In this document: positions 21,061-31,895 of the stretch, piece by piece | How positions within the stretch are numbered: the stretch's first letter is position 1 | Layout: every line of letters begins with the position of its first letter | NCBI GenBank assembly: GCA_001695595.3 | Contig: MBPM02000004.1 | Span: 1,302,001-1,366,000 of the forward strand | Source of the DNA: Plasmopara viticola | Lineage: Eukaryota; Oomycota; Peronosporomycetes; Peronosporales; Peronosporaceae | Length of the DNA stretch: 64,000 nucleotides | Reading direction: 5' to 3' | Notes under the pieces: generated by a model | The model's database searches: none | What the model was told of the DNA's origin: nothing | What the model saw: the letters and a program-made list of their open reading frames with translations, nothing else | Made by a program: the position numbers and the translations under genes

Positions 21061-21146
21061 TGACGTCAGACGATAACGTAAGACGATGACGTCAGACGAT
21101 GACGTCAGACGATAACGTAAGACGATGACGTCAGACAATGACGTCA
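21061..21146 (+). promoter_or_regulatory. Seven-unit TGACGTCA array (CRE/ATF bZIP sites)
   Basis: Seven units with an exact 13-bp period start at 21,061, 21,074, 21,087, 21,100, 21,113, 21,126 and 21,139. Units 1, 3, 4, 6 and 7 are the perfect palindrome TGACGTCA; units 2 and 5 are TAACGTAA. TGACGTCA is the full consensus site for CREB/ATF-type bZIP factors. The 3' LTR repeats the array at 25,323-25,408 and adds a partial unit TGACGTCT at 25,418. Confidence 0.75.
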
Positions 21147-21165
21147 GAAGCTTCTAGAAGGTTCT
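21146..21165 (+). promoter_or_regulatory. Heat-shock-element-like sequence, four pentamers
   Basis: AGAAG-CTTCT-AGAAG-GTTCT is four contiguous alternating nGAAn/nTTCn pentamers, the consensus binding site of heat-shock factor. The 3' LTR has AGAAG-GTTCT (25,426-25,435) and, three bases later, CTTCT-AGAAG-GTTCT (25,439-25,453). Confidence 0.7.
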
Positions 21166-21314
21166 AAGCTTAGATGTAGCAGTAGCGCGAACTAAGTCTT
21201 AATGATTCACTTTTGAGTTTGCCTTTTCGATCACAAGCCGTCTTCACCTGAATCCTCTGCGTCCTATTCTTTAAAATTTATTACGGACCAACTCTTTCGG
21301 ACGCGATACCCAAG

Positions 21315-24300
21315 ATGGAGCCGTTCGACGGATCGAACTACGCGCTATGGGCGTTCAAGATGAAGATGTACCTCATGTCCAAGGGACTGTGGGAAGCGGC
21401 TCTCAATACAGCTAGCGTCACGGCGGCGAAAGAGCAGCAAGCGCACGCGGCGATCGTGCTCAACCTGAAGGACGCTCAGCTGGTACATGTCATGAATGCT
21501 ACCAGTGCTAAGGAAACCTGGGAAGCGCTGGAGAGGTACCACCGAACTCAGGACATGGCAAGCCGGCTATGGCTCAAGGAGAAGTTCGCGTCGTTCAAGT
21601 ACACGACGACGGACATGAGCGCACACGTTATGGAGCTGGAGCAACTGGTGCTGCAGATGAGAAGCGCGAATTGCGGGCCAAATGAAGAGGACGTATGCGC
21701 GACAATGCTGCGCAGCCTGCCAGAGTCGTACGAGAGCTTGGTGCAGGCATTCCGCTTGAGTATGACTCAGTTCGATTTCAGCGATCTCGTGACCAAGCTC
21801 ATTGCTGAGGAAGTGCGCAAGAAAGAGTCATGCCGCACCGAAAATGTAACGGCGCTGCACGTAAGCAAGCATCGTGAAAAGCGCCAGTTTGGAAAGAAGA
21901 GTGGCGGTCAGCGCAAGAAGGGAGCGGGTGTTCAGTGCTTTAACTGTGGAAAGCGCGGGCACTACGCGCGCGACTGCTGGGCAAAGGCTAACGACAACAG
22001 TGGGAGCGGAAGCCGATATGAAGATCACTCGAACGTGGCGTTCAGCGTCAGCGAAGGAAGTGAAGGCGACTGCTGGGTCATGAACAGCGGCGCCACAGCA
22101 CATATGTGCAAGGAGCGCAAAGCTTTTTCAGAGTACGTAGAAGCAACGACGGCACGTATTGTATCGAGTGCGAAAAGCAGCGCGCAATCGAAGGTGCTTG
22201 GACAAGGCACAGTGATGCTGCGGGTCTGGAATGGCACGGGGCGGACAAATACGCGGCTTGAGAACGCGCTACACGTACAAGATCTCACGAAGAACTTGTT
22301 TTCATTGACTGCGGCAGCAGCGCGCGGGATTAAAGTTGAGGTCTCCCACAACGGCTGCGTCGTGAGTCGAGACGGACGGACTGTCGCGACTGGATCGCGG
22401 CGTGGCATGCTAATGATGCTGGACGTCGAGCCAAACGCCGAGTGCCATACAGTTCAGAATGAATCCGAACTGTGGCATCGCCGGCTCGGGCACGTGTCCT
22501 ATTCGACATATACAAAATGATAAAGGGCGGCCACATCGATGGCGACTGCGTCGACGCGAGTGTTGTATGCGATGTGTGCGCGACAGCCAAAGAAGTACGA
22601 AAAACGTTTAAGAGCACCGAAGTGGACTATTCTACAAGAGAAAGCCTTCGTGCGGACACTTTTGTGTGCTCGGATGTGCTAAGACCGATCTCACCGGAGT
22701 CTCAGTCGGGATACCGCTACGTTGTGAGTTTCATTGCCATGCGGAGTCGCTTTGCGACCATTTATCCGCTGCGCAGGAAGAGCGAGGTGCCGAAGGCATT
22801 CATTAAATACTACCACGACTTAAAGATTGAGTGCGGCATTGACGTAAAGGTACTGCGTAGCGACAATGGCGGTGAATATCGCAACGCGAAATTGAAGAAT
22901 TTCTGCAAGAAAAATAGAATCAAACAAGAATTCACTGTGCCACACAACCCGGAACAAAACGGCATGGCAGAGCGCATGAATCGCACGCTGACCGAGATGA
23001 CTCGCTGCATGCTGAGCGTGGCCAAGATGAGTAAGGTCTACTGGTGTGAAGCTATGATGACCGCCGTGGACATCCGCAACGTGCTACCAAACTCATCGAG
23101 TCCAAACGCTAGCCCGTTTGAGCTCGTGTTCAAGCGCAAGCCACGCATTCATCATATGCGCGTGTTTGGCAGCCAGTGCTATGCGCATGTGGCCAAGGCA
23201 ACGCGAGGGAAGCTCGACAACTCTACTCAAAGTAGCACAAAGCGTATCGACTGCTAGATGCAAGCACGGGCGCGATCGTAATCTCGCGCAGCGTGACATT
23301 TGTGGAGCACGCGCCAACAATGGTAGCGCGCAAACAAAGTGCGCCAAGTGTGATCGACATAGCGGGTGACAAGGAGCACGATCACGAACCGTGCAATGTC
23401 AATGCAAGGGAGAGTTACCAAACTCCACCATTGGAACCGACGCCAGAACACGTTGTACAAGAGATGACCGAGCGACCGGAAGGTGCCGTGCCGACACAAA
23501 GATCAAGCACGCCTGGACGTGACGGTGAGAACGAGTCGCATGTGCGACCGGTGCGTAAGAAGCAAGCGGTAACACGTTATGAGCAGGAATATCCAAACAT
23601 GCGGCGCGGCGAGTTCGACCTGGACGACTACGGAGCCGAGAACGATGCGCTGTACTGCTTCAACGCTGAAGATGACGGCGAGAATGCATCGTCTTTCAAT
23701 CATGTTTTGCAAAGCAAGCACAAAGATGAGTGGCTACGCGCGATGGAAGTGAGATTCAATCACTGGCGAAGCACGAGACGTGGACGCTTGTGGATCTACC
23801 GAGCGACAAGAAGGCGATAGGGTGTAAGTGGGTCTTCCGCATCAAGCGTGAGCCAAGTGGCAAGATTGCCAAATTCAAGGCGCGACTCGTGGCCAAGGGC
23901 TTCACTCAGCGACCAGGAGTGGATTACTTTGAGACGTTTGCGCCGGTCGCGCGCAAGGAGTCAATCAATGTAGCATTAGCGCTCGCGGTCGAACAGGACC
24001 TGGTGATAGAGAACGTCGATGTCGACACAGCATTCCTGTGTGGCGAAGTCAAGGAGGCGATCTACATGGATCAGCCTGACGGCTTCGAGGATATGCGGCA
24101 ACCAAGCGAAAAGTGTCTATTGCGCAAGGCGCTTTACGGCACAAAGCAGGCTGCTCGCGAATGGAGCAATCGACTCAGCGCACACCTTCAAGAACAAGGA
24201 TTCGATCGCACAGCGGCCGACCTGTGCGTTTACGTAAGACGCTCACAGCGTGATTTCAGCATTGTCATCATCCACGTTGATGACCTGATTCTCTTTGCGC

Positions 24301-25310
24301 GGATGCAAGAACACATCGACGCTATCAAGAGCGCGCTCAAGAGCGAATTCAGCATCAAAGAGTTGGGACCGCTCAAGTACTGTCTTGGGATTGAGGTGCG
24401 GCGGGACACGGTAAATAAGAGCATCCGCATCGACCAGCGCGCGTACATCAAACGGCTGGCCGAAAAATATGGCGTCGACAAGTGTAAGTAGGTGCACACA
24501 CCGGCGAACGAGAGTGAGAAGCTCATCAAACTTCGAGATGACGACGTGTTTGTGCCAAAGTGGCCGTACCGTGAGCTTGTCGGTGCATTGATGTATGTTG
24601 CAACGTGCACGCGACCAGACATTGCCCACGCAGTGACCGAAGTGGCCAAGCACTGCGAGCGCCATGGAATGCAACATTGGATCGCGGCCAAGCGCATACT
24701 TGAGTACTTGAAGACGACTGCAGACTACAGTATTGTGTTTAGCGGAAAGAACAAGGGAGAGCTACAGGGTTATGCGGATGCGTCATGGGCAAACGACTTA
24801 GACTCACGCCGCTCCACGACAGGCTACGCTTTCTTCCTAAATGGCAGCGTAGTATCATGGAAGTCTAAAAGGCAACCTACTGTGGCAACGTCAAGTACCG
24901 AGGCGGAGTATATGACCTTATACTCTGCGACTCAAGAGGCAGTGTGGCTGCGTCTGCTTTTGAGTGATATGGGCTGTGTATTGGAAGGGCCTACGATAAT
25001 CTACCAAGACAACCAAGGCTGCATTGCGTTAGCAAAGAACCCAATCTTCCATGCGCGAACCAAGCACATTGACATCAAATACCACTTCTTACGTGAGAAA
25101 GTGGAAAAAGGTGTCATAACACTGGAGTACAAGCCGACGGATGAGATACTAGCGGATGGACTGACGAAGATACTCGGGCGAATCAAGCATGAGCGACGGA
25201 AAGTAGCCGAACACACGCACACACTAAGGGAGAGTGTTGAAGGTGATGCTGTGGCTATGTGTAATATGTATGTTTTTGCATGTGTAGGTATTCCGGTAAG
25301 GTACCGGTAG
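21315..25310 (+). pseudogene. Defective copia gag-pol
   Basis: The first frame (21,315-22,520) encodes gag, with a CCHC zinc knuckle (CFNCGKRGHYARDC), the protease region and the start of the integrase zinc domain (LWHRRLGH). The protease motif reads WVMNSGATAHM, where Asn (codon 22,083-22,085) replaces the catalytic Asp of DSG. The frame is broken near 22,510. A second frame (to 23,257) carries the integrase core (SDV, SDNGGEY, NGMAERMNRT) and breaks near 23,235. A third frame, which contains the ISRSVTFVE motif and an acidic linker, breaks near 23,750 by one extra base. The fourth holds the reverse transcriptase (HVDDLI near 24,275), with an in-frame TAG at 24,489-24,491, and then RNase H (YADASWAND, STEAEY, YQDNQGC). 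The copy cannot make a full polyprotein. Confidence 0.9.
25226..25234 (+). other. Polypurine tract of the copia element
   Basis: AAGGGAGAG ends exactly where the 3' LTR begins (TGTTGAAGG). This is the usual position for the plus-strand primer of LTR retrotransposons, and it fixes the LTR boundary. Confidence 0.75.
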
Positions 25311-25592
25311 GGTACCAGTAGATGACGTCAGACGATAACGTAAGACGATGACGTCAGACGATGACGTCAGACGATAACGTAAGACGATGACGTCAGACAA
25401 TGACGTCAGACGAGCGATGACGTCTAGAAGGTTCTAAGCTTCTAGAAGGTTCTAAGCTTAGATGTAGCAGTAGTGCGAACTGAGCCTTAATGATTCACTA
25501 TTGATTTTGCCTTTTCGATCACAAGCCGTCTTCACCTGAATCCTCTGCGTCCTATTCTTAAAAATTTATTACGGACCAACTCTTTCGGACGC
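25235..25592 (+). repeat. 3' LTR of the copia element
   Basis: It matches the 5' LTR but is about 26 bp longer because of a duplicated TCTAGAAGGTTCTAAGCT segment after the TGACGTCA array. The pol reading frame runs into its first 76 bases. Confidence 0.9.
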
Positions 25593-27135
25593 TGATCGTT
25601 TCCAGCATCTTATCGTGGAAATGGAAAACCGGTGTTCGCTATGGCTTCGCCGCGCAAGGACTTTACGGGGTCAAGTTGTTATTCCCCAACAAACAATTCT
25701 ACCTGTTCTATGGTACACGGCCAGTGTTTGTTATATTCCGTCCACTGGCTTTCAAGGTCAGCTTTCACGACTAATTTCACGTCTTATGCGTCGTTATAAG
25801 TCTTCCAACGCTCTGGCTGGTTCCTCCCTGAAAGTCAAGGTGGATTAGGCTTAACACCTATCTTAGACACCATTAAAAATCTTCAACTTCACATGCTATG
25901 TAAAGTGATTTTAGCTGGCAGGAGACCGGCTAATTTACCATCTTGGGCGGACCCAATTATTCGAATTTTCGATGAAGCGATTTCGCCTTGGGGACAAGAC
26001 TATGATATTCTTTACGCCCCCATTTCTATTGGCCCGGACCACGTGGTATCACACCGTTTCCATCGCTGGACAAGTCTTGGGTCGTATTGGCACTTCGAAC
26101 TTCTTACATGGCATACTCAATTTCACAAAAACTTATTAGGCTTCAGGTCAAGTTTGACAGGCTAACCATGCCCATTCTAAACAATGTGGATATTACCTAC
26201 GACAACTGTGGTAGAACTCTAGCCGGGGCTACAAGGCCACTAAGGTTAGTAAAATTACTTGCTGCCTAAGGAATTTTTAGGCTGGCGCAACTATACAAGG
26301 CTTGCCCAATACCTGTTACGGCTACAAACCTTTCCCGTTTTATTAGCCAATTTGGCTCGGGGCGGATTGTCAGCGCGATTTCATGCAACAATTTCGTGGA
26401 CAAAGCCGGCTCTCTGCTGCGTTCACTAGACCCTTATCCAATAGGACCTAGTCAAGTGCCGAAATTTTACGCCGCACATCACACCTGGACTTTTGCTACT
26501 GATGAAATATCCGAGCTGAGTGTGACAAGAATTCAAAATATTTTAGTGAAATTTAATTCACCAGCATTGCCCCTTTCTCGACTCGGCGTCACAGGTAGAC
26601 GTGATACGACTATGTGGGCCCGTGACTACAAACTGGGTCGACATATCTTGCCAGTCTACTCCGACCTTTTTTATCGGCTCCAGCACAACGCTTTATTTAA
26701 CGGTTATCGTCTTCAGCATCTCACTGCTGCAGTTTCAACCTGCCATCATGGTTGTGGAATTCTGGAGACTACCCCACACTTGTTTTGGTTTTGCGATCTT
26801 GCGACTGAAGTTTGGTCTAAATGGCTTGATGCTTTTCGAGGCTTTTTTTGGGCCCCACTGGAATGGAAGTCATTTCTAATTTTAAACTTGAACGAACCGA
26901 CCATGCCAAGTCACGTTTCGGTTTTAGTTTATTTGTGATTCTCCACATTGTTCGAGTAGTGGTTCTACGTTGCTTGTGGACGCACAGGAATGATATTCGC
27001 TTTCATGGGATTCAAGCCAACATCATCGAAGTTATCGCTCAAGTCGAGGCTGTTATAGTGCTTCACATACAACACTTCTATCGAGACTTATGCTGCAAAA
27101 GTCTAGGCCATTCCAGTGCCAAACTGCGGTGATTA
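25593..27135 (+). mobile_element. LINE, broken 3' part after the copia insertion
   Basis: The LINE resumes in conceptual translation with RFQHLIVEMENRCSLWLRRARTLRGQ and ILPVLWYTAS, the thumb/connector region that follows LINE reverse transcriptase. Near 26,680-26,850 lies a C-terminal zinc-like segment: LFNGYRLQHL, CHHGCGILETTPHLFWFCDLA, VWSKW. It ends around CLWTHRNDIRFHG near 27,000. Frameshifts and stops are frequent. No poly-A tail or target duplication was identified. Confidence 0.8.
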
Positions 27136-28555
27136 CTTGAGTTGCTAGCCAGACTGGAATCCACCAGCAATTTACAGCTAGAATTTCACAATGGAAACTT
27201 AGTGCAGCTAAATAACGCTTCGGCACGTTCTTTTTACGATGGAAATTAACTCGGAGCAGTATTGCTAATTGTACCCTCAACGTTACCCTGGACCCATTTT
27301 TGCAGCCGCCACAATTGGGTCCTATTCTAGCTGAAAGGATGACCCTCTTAGCTCCTTTGCAAGAAATAAAGAGTGGCTCGACACAAAAATGCTGTTTTTG
27401 AGCTTGCTTTCGGCCTTTCGTTACTCCGGCCTTTGCAACTTTTGAACAATTTGGCATTTTTGGCCTTTCTTCTTTTAAGGGTTTTTCACTCCTGGAACTA
27501 GTCATAGCCGATATGCTAATTGCACCTTTTTGAGGTCACGGGTTAACCCGATCTACGTCACATCTTACATACCGATTCGGTGGGACTAGTGTCAAGTTAG
27601 CGATCCTTGCAGCATTCCGCCACCCAGTATTACCGTATCTCCCAATTTGCATTGGTGTTCGCCAAAGCGTTGTCTACCCCCAATTAGGGAACTCGCATAC
27701 CGACGTCTTATGGCTAGGTGCTGTAACGACTAGTGCCTTCGGCATTTATCGCAAGCTTTTAGCTTTTCGACTCCCCGATTGTACTCCCCCCAAATAGCAT
27801 CACCTGTCATTTTCGTCCACGGTGGGATTCGATACCGACTTGGAGCAGAGGTAGTTAAATTACTGCACCAAAAAACCCGTTTTGAAAACAACGAAATTTC
27901 AGTGCTTACTCTGGATGATTTTTCGGCGCCCTATGTGACTATAACTTTGTATGCCTGCCGTCCTCGATTTACAGTTTTAACCTACTTTGGTATACTTCTA
28001 GATACTGCAACAGTAGCTAGGCAATTTGCTGGATAAAAGTGTAATGAAATATGTTCAACTAATTGTATACTCATATATTTGTTCCCATGTTGTTACGGAA
28101 AAGGTTGGGGTGACGTACTCCTTTCAAGCGCGGGGGCTAAATGCTCGCGCGCTTTGGGCAGGTGCTCTCGGGCATCTGCAGGTCTCTAATGAGTCTCACC
28201 CTCGACGCGACGGTCTCCAGCACCAAGGCGCTACCTGGGCTCTTACCAAGTCAGAGCTAAACAAAATAATGGAAGACCCTCACGACCTCGGTGCTGGCTG
28301 CACTGCCCGCCGGACGAGACTCGACGTATGCGGACACTACTCTATGCCGTGGACTAGCCAGACTGAGCCTAGCACGTGCATAACTTGGCAGCGCGATAAC
28401 GTAATACAATACAATGTTCCCATGTTCCCTCAAGAGTACTATTTCAAGGAAATCGAGACTTAAGCAGAATATCATCTCAAAATTTAACCAAAAGCTCATT
28501 GGTCACATGCTTATTTTGCCAACCTACGCTACACCACGCAATCGTCGTCCCGAAG
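27136..28555. other. Intergenic DNA between LINE and eIF2A
   Basis: It contains a few open frames under 150 codons (for example 27,779-28,036 and 28,026-28,463 plus) without recognisable domains. The first few hundred bases may be LINE tail. The last part must hold the eIF2A promoter. Confidence 0.5.
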
Positions 28556-30625
28556 ATGGCCACACGTCCAGTTCATATCCGTACGCTGACATGCATTGAC
28601 CCTTGCGCTTCCACCTCATCATCCTCCCCCATATCTCACACCATTGTTCTTTTTCACCATTGCAAGACCTTGCGAGCGACGTGCCACGCACTAAATTCTT
28701 CTTGCGCGGCAAGGACGGGATCGAGGCTTTGTGGGGTCCTCCGACCTCTAGCAAAGCCGAGGTTCAAATCGCACACGATGATCGCTTTAAAGCGGTTGGG
28801 AGTGCTGACCTCATGGAGTTTACAGAAGATGGAAAGCTTGTGGTGCTCGTACGCACGGCTTCAGGCTTCACGGTGCTCGATGCAGACGCAGGCACAGTCG
28901 TGACAGACGTGGTCAATGCTGGTATCCACGCTGTAGCATGGTCACCCCTTGGCTCGCAGTTGCTTACATGGCAGCGGCCTCAAAAGGATTCGGATCTTGG
29001 CAACCTCGTCGTGTGGGACGCCGCCACGGGCAAGGAACTTGCTCGCTTTAACCAAAAGTCCTACACACGTGATGTACGAATATATACATGGAGCTCACAT
29101 CCCACGCTCACACTTCTATGATATCATTGAAACTACCAGAAATGGCCTTCCCTCCAGTGGTCGTCGGATGAGACGATTGCCGCGCGTCAGAGTGCACATG
29201 GCGTGGTGCTTTACAATGGGCGCGACCTTACTTCGGGCTCAATTGGTCAGATCAATGTTCCAGTAGGTGGTCCAGTATGTTGCGCCTTATTCCTTCACAC
29301 ACTCATTCTAGCCTTTGCGTCGATTTGAGCAGCACGTGGCAAATTTTAGCGTCGCTCCTGGCAGCGCTCCGTATAAACTTGCCCTCTTTATTCCAGAAAA
29401 AAAAGGCAAGCCTGCAGGGGTTCAAATCTACCACTTTCCCAACAGCCTCGACATTCCTACGGCAGCCAAGAGCTTTTACAAAGCGCAAGATGTGTCGCTG
29501 AAATGGGCACCGTCTGGCAGCGCACTGATTGTCGAAACACGCACAGACATTGACACGTCTGGCAAGTCGTACTATGGGGAAACGGGTCTCTTCTTTCTCC
29601 AGAGCGATGGCGAATACGACTGCATTGTGCCCCTTACAAAGGAAGGCACCGTGCACGACGTGGCGTGGGACCCTACGGGGCGTGGCTTTGTCGTGATTGC
29701 TGGAGCAATGCCAGCCCACGCCACGTTGTACGACAACAAAGCTGCGCCTATTTTTGAATTTGGCGCAGCGCCTCGCAACCACGTCAGCTGGAGCCCCCAC
29801 GGGCGATTCTTGTGTATTGCTGGGTTCGGGAACCTCCGAGGAGACATGGACTTTTGGGAGCGCAACAAGCTCAAGAAAATCGGCTCGGCGACGTCGAACG
29901 CTGCCACGACGTTTGCGTGGTCTCCTGACAGCCGCTACTTTGCAACAGCCACGACGTTCCCCCGTCTGCGCGTAGACAATGGGTTTAAAATTTTCCGATA
30001 CGACGGCACGGGTCCGATTTACCAGGAGGAGCGTGGTGAGCTATACGATCTCAAGTTCCGTCCAGCAGCGCAAGATACGTATCCGAATCGCCCTCAATCT
30101 CCTCACAGGAAGAACGATCCAGCGTCGTCGACTATGGAGGCTGCGCCCAAGCCACAAGCTTATCGTCCACCGAATTCGACGGGTGCGCTTGCCGCGATGA
30201 TGCGCAAGGAAGAAGGAGGCTCGCGAAAGCTTGACCGCAACAAATACGCAGCTCCTCGCCCCATTGCTGCGTCCATTCCAGGTGCTGTTTCTCGTCCGAT
30301 TCCTGGGATGGCCCCGGCTGCACCCAAGAAAATGAGCAAGAGCGAACGGAAGAAGAAGGCGATTGAAGCTGCCGAAGCCAAAGCTGCCGTCGAAGAGGCT
30401 CTGGCAAAGGTGGCAACCGTGAAGGAAGTATCGACGGCATCAGAACCCGTTGAAATGACGCCTGAGGAAAAAGCCAAGAAGGTTAAGGCCTTGCTGAAGA
30501 AACTCAAGCAAATTGACACTATCAAAGCAAAAAAGGAAGCGGGCGACTCACTCAACGACGACCAGCTACAAAAGCTCAAGACAGAACAATCGCTGCGTGA
30601 TGAAGTAGCTGACCTCAGTGCGTAA
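28556..30625 (+). CDS. EIF2A: Eukaryotic translation initiation factor 2A
   Basis: eIF2A is a WD-repeat protein that can deliver initiator tRNA to the 40S subunit independently of eIF2. Four exons are inferred: 28,556-28,580, 28,667-29,073, 29,140-29,262 and 29,312-30,625, giving 622 residues. All introns are GT-AG and keep frame. For the third, a donor at 29,275 is also in frame but would leave only 37 bp. Diagnostic segments are WPSLQWSSDETIAAR (exon 3), then in exon 4 ANFSVAPGSAPYKLALFIPEKKG, SYYGETGLFF, VHDVAWDPTGRGFVVI, GMPAHATLYDNKA-like PAHATLYD, FGAAPRNHVSWSPHGRF and GFGNLRGDMDFW. The C-terminal 200 residues are a low-complexity linker and a charged helical tail (EKAKKVKALLKKLKQID), as in the family. 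It converges on PDCD7, 91 bp away. Confidence 0.93.
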
Positions 30626-30716
30626 AATAGAAAGGCGAGCGTAGAAAATAGACAACAATGTTCGTAAAGGGACGTGCTCTTCCTAATAGTATACGAGCTG
30701 CATCCTTGCTTTTCGT

Positions 30717-31858
30717 TCAGCTTGGAGTCCTAGAATTGGCAGGACAAACGTACACAGCCCATTGAGCTGACGGCGCGGGCGGTGACGGTACAAAACACTG
30801 TTTGAAAAAGCAGTCGCGTCAGTCAAGGCTATGCTGTAGGCCCTGCACACTATCATTTGCATTGACATACCGGAGGAATTAAAGAAGCTCCACGTGTATT
30901 TGGATGAACGAGGTACGAATCCCACGCCCGTCGAACATTGATCAAAGCATCCATTGTCAACGCTTCTGGATCAAGCGGTTGCTCGGAAATTTTGTTTTTT
31001 TGGGTCGAGACATTTGCAGCAATTGGCTCTGCTGGACCTGGTTTTAGATCGAGTCTCTTTTCTCCCAGCTGGCACTTGTGTGTTTCAACTAGCGACTCTG
31101 TCGTACACTTTTCGCTTGTTTCTGCCTTGTCGAGTATCTTTATGTCAATTGCTCGACGAATCCTTGCGTCGACTCGACGTCGCTTCTTGAGTCGCTTGCG
31201 ATACGCCTATCAAAAAGCATGCGCTATTATTGAATGACAAATAAAGCGCATGGGTACGGTGATTACAGACAAAGCGCACCTTTTTCTTGTTAATTCTTGC
31301 AGCAAATGCTCGCAACTCTGCAAGTTGCTCTGTTGAGAAGAGGCCCGACACTACATTCATTGCCTCCAACTGCTTCTTTAATGCTTCACAAGTAGCACTT
31401 AATTGTTCACGCTTGACCCTTAGTTGCGCAATTTCCACATTGGATTTAGCTTGAGAGCTTTCCAGTCGCTTTTCGATTGCAGCTAATTCGGTGGCTGCCA
31501 CTTTAAGCTGTGTTGCCAAATCATAAGCGTTTGCAACGCGACGTCGTAGTAGTCTCAGCGGAGGTTCATTGCATGCCACTGTAATGTCTTCAAAGCTCTT
31601 TGCTGGGCTGCAGTGCGTCTGTCTGAATGAGTCTAGCCACAGCTGCTCCGTGTCAATTGTTCGGCTAGACACGAAGCCAGGGTGAACACCACTGGCAGGA
31701 TGCCATGGCTGTGGATAATTAAAGTATGGAGGAGGAAAGTTGCGAGGAGGCGGCGGAAATGGAGGTCTAAATGCCGGGCGAGCCCACGGCGCAGGCGGAA
31801 GCCACCGAGGCGTCGGACGCTGCATTGAAAAGAGGCATGGTGGTAAATTATTTGTCAT
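30717..31858 (-). CDS. PDCD7: PDCD7 / U11-59K minor spliceosome protein
   Basis: PDCD7 (U11/U12-59K) belongs to the di-snRNP that recognises U12-type introns. Three exons are inferred: 31,280-31,858, 30,871-31,206 and 30,717-30,797; both 73-bp introns are phase 0 and the product has 331 residues. The N-terminus is proline- and aromatic-rich (PPAPWARPAFRPPFPPPPRN) and includes LWLDSFRQ. A coiled coil follows at about residues 110-190, then a basic stretch RKRLKKRRRVDARIRR. The end reads NVRRAWDSYLVHP, then FVPSPPAPSAQWAVYV, the family hallmark of a WD.YL helix followed by a proline motif and a final W-x3-Y. The C-terminal match is the main basis. An alternative start is Met12. The gene is head-to-head with the coiled-coil gene. 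Confidence 0.78.
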
Positions 31859-31895
31859 TTGATTGGACTAAATCCTCAGTTACGTTACTTGCAAA
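31859..31895. promoter_or_regulatory. 37-bp shared upstream gap, PDCD7 / coiled-coil gene
   Basis: Only 37 bp separate the start codons of two divergent genes. The sequence is AT-rich, without a TATA box in the usual place. Both promoters must either be fused here or extend into the opposite coding region. Confidence 0.45.

Larger units (their letters stand above)
20973..21304 (+). repeat. 5' LTR of the copia element
   Basis: It begins TGTTGAAGGTGATGCTG and ends CTCTTTCGGACGC, matching the other LTR over its full length. It contains a 13-bp repeat array of TGACGTCA sites (21,061-21,146), directly followed by a heat-shock-element-like run (21,146-21,165), and a KpnI-like palindromic stretch GGTACCGGTAGGGTACC upstream. 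The ending is not the usual CA. Confidence 0.9.
20973..25592 (+). mobile_element. Ty1/copia LTR retrotransposon nested in the LINE
   Basis: The limits are set by two long terminal repeats (20,973-21,304 and 25,235-25,592). Between them lie gag, protease, integrase, reverse transcriptase and RNase H in the Ty1/copia order. A purine tract AAGGGAGAG (25,226-25,234) lies directly before the 3' LTR. No 5-bp target duplication is visible: TTTAT precedes the element and TGATC follows it. LTRs differ by about ten substitutions and a 26-bp length difference, so the copy is not very recent. Confidence 0.93.

Noticed and set aside
21061..21146. CRISPR-like regular spacing
   Set aside because: The 13-bp period has no unique spacers. 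It is a tandem array inside an LTR of a eukaryotic retrotransposon.
28026..28463. 145-codon plus-strand frame upstream of eIF2A
   Set aside because: No domain, no clear signal and odd composition. Likely chance or transposon remnant.
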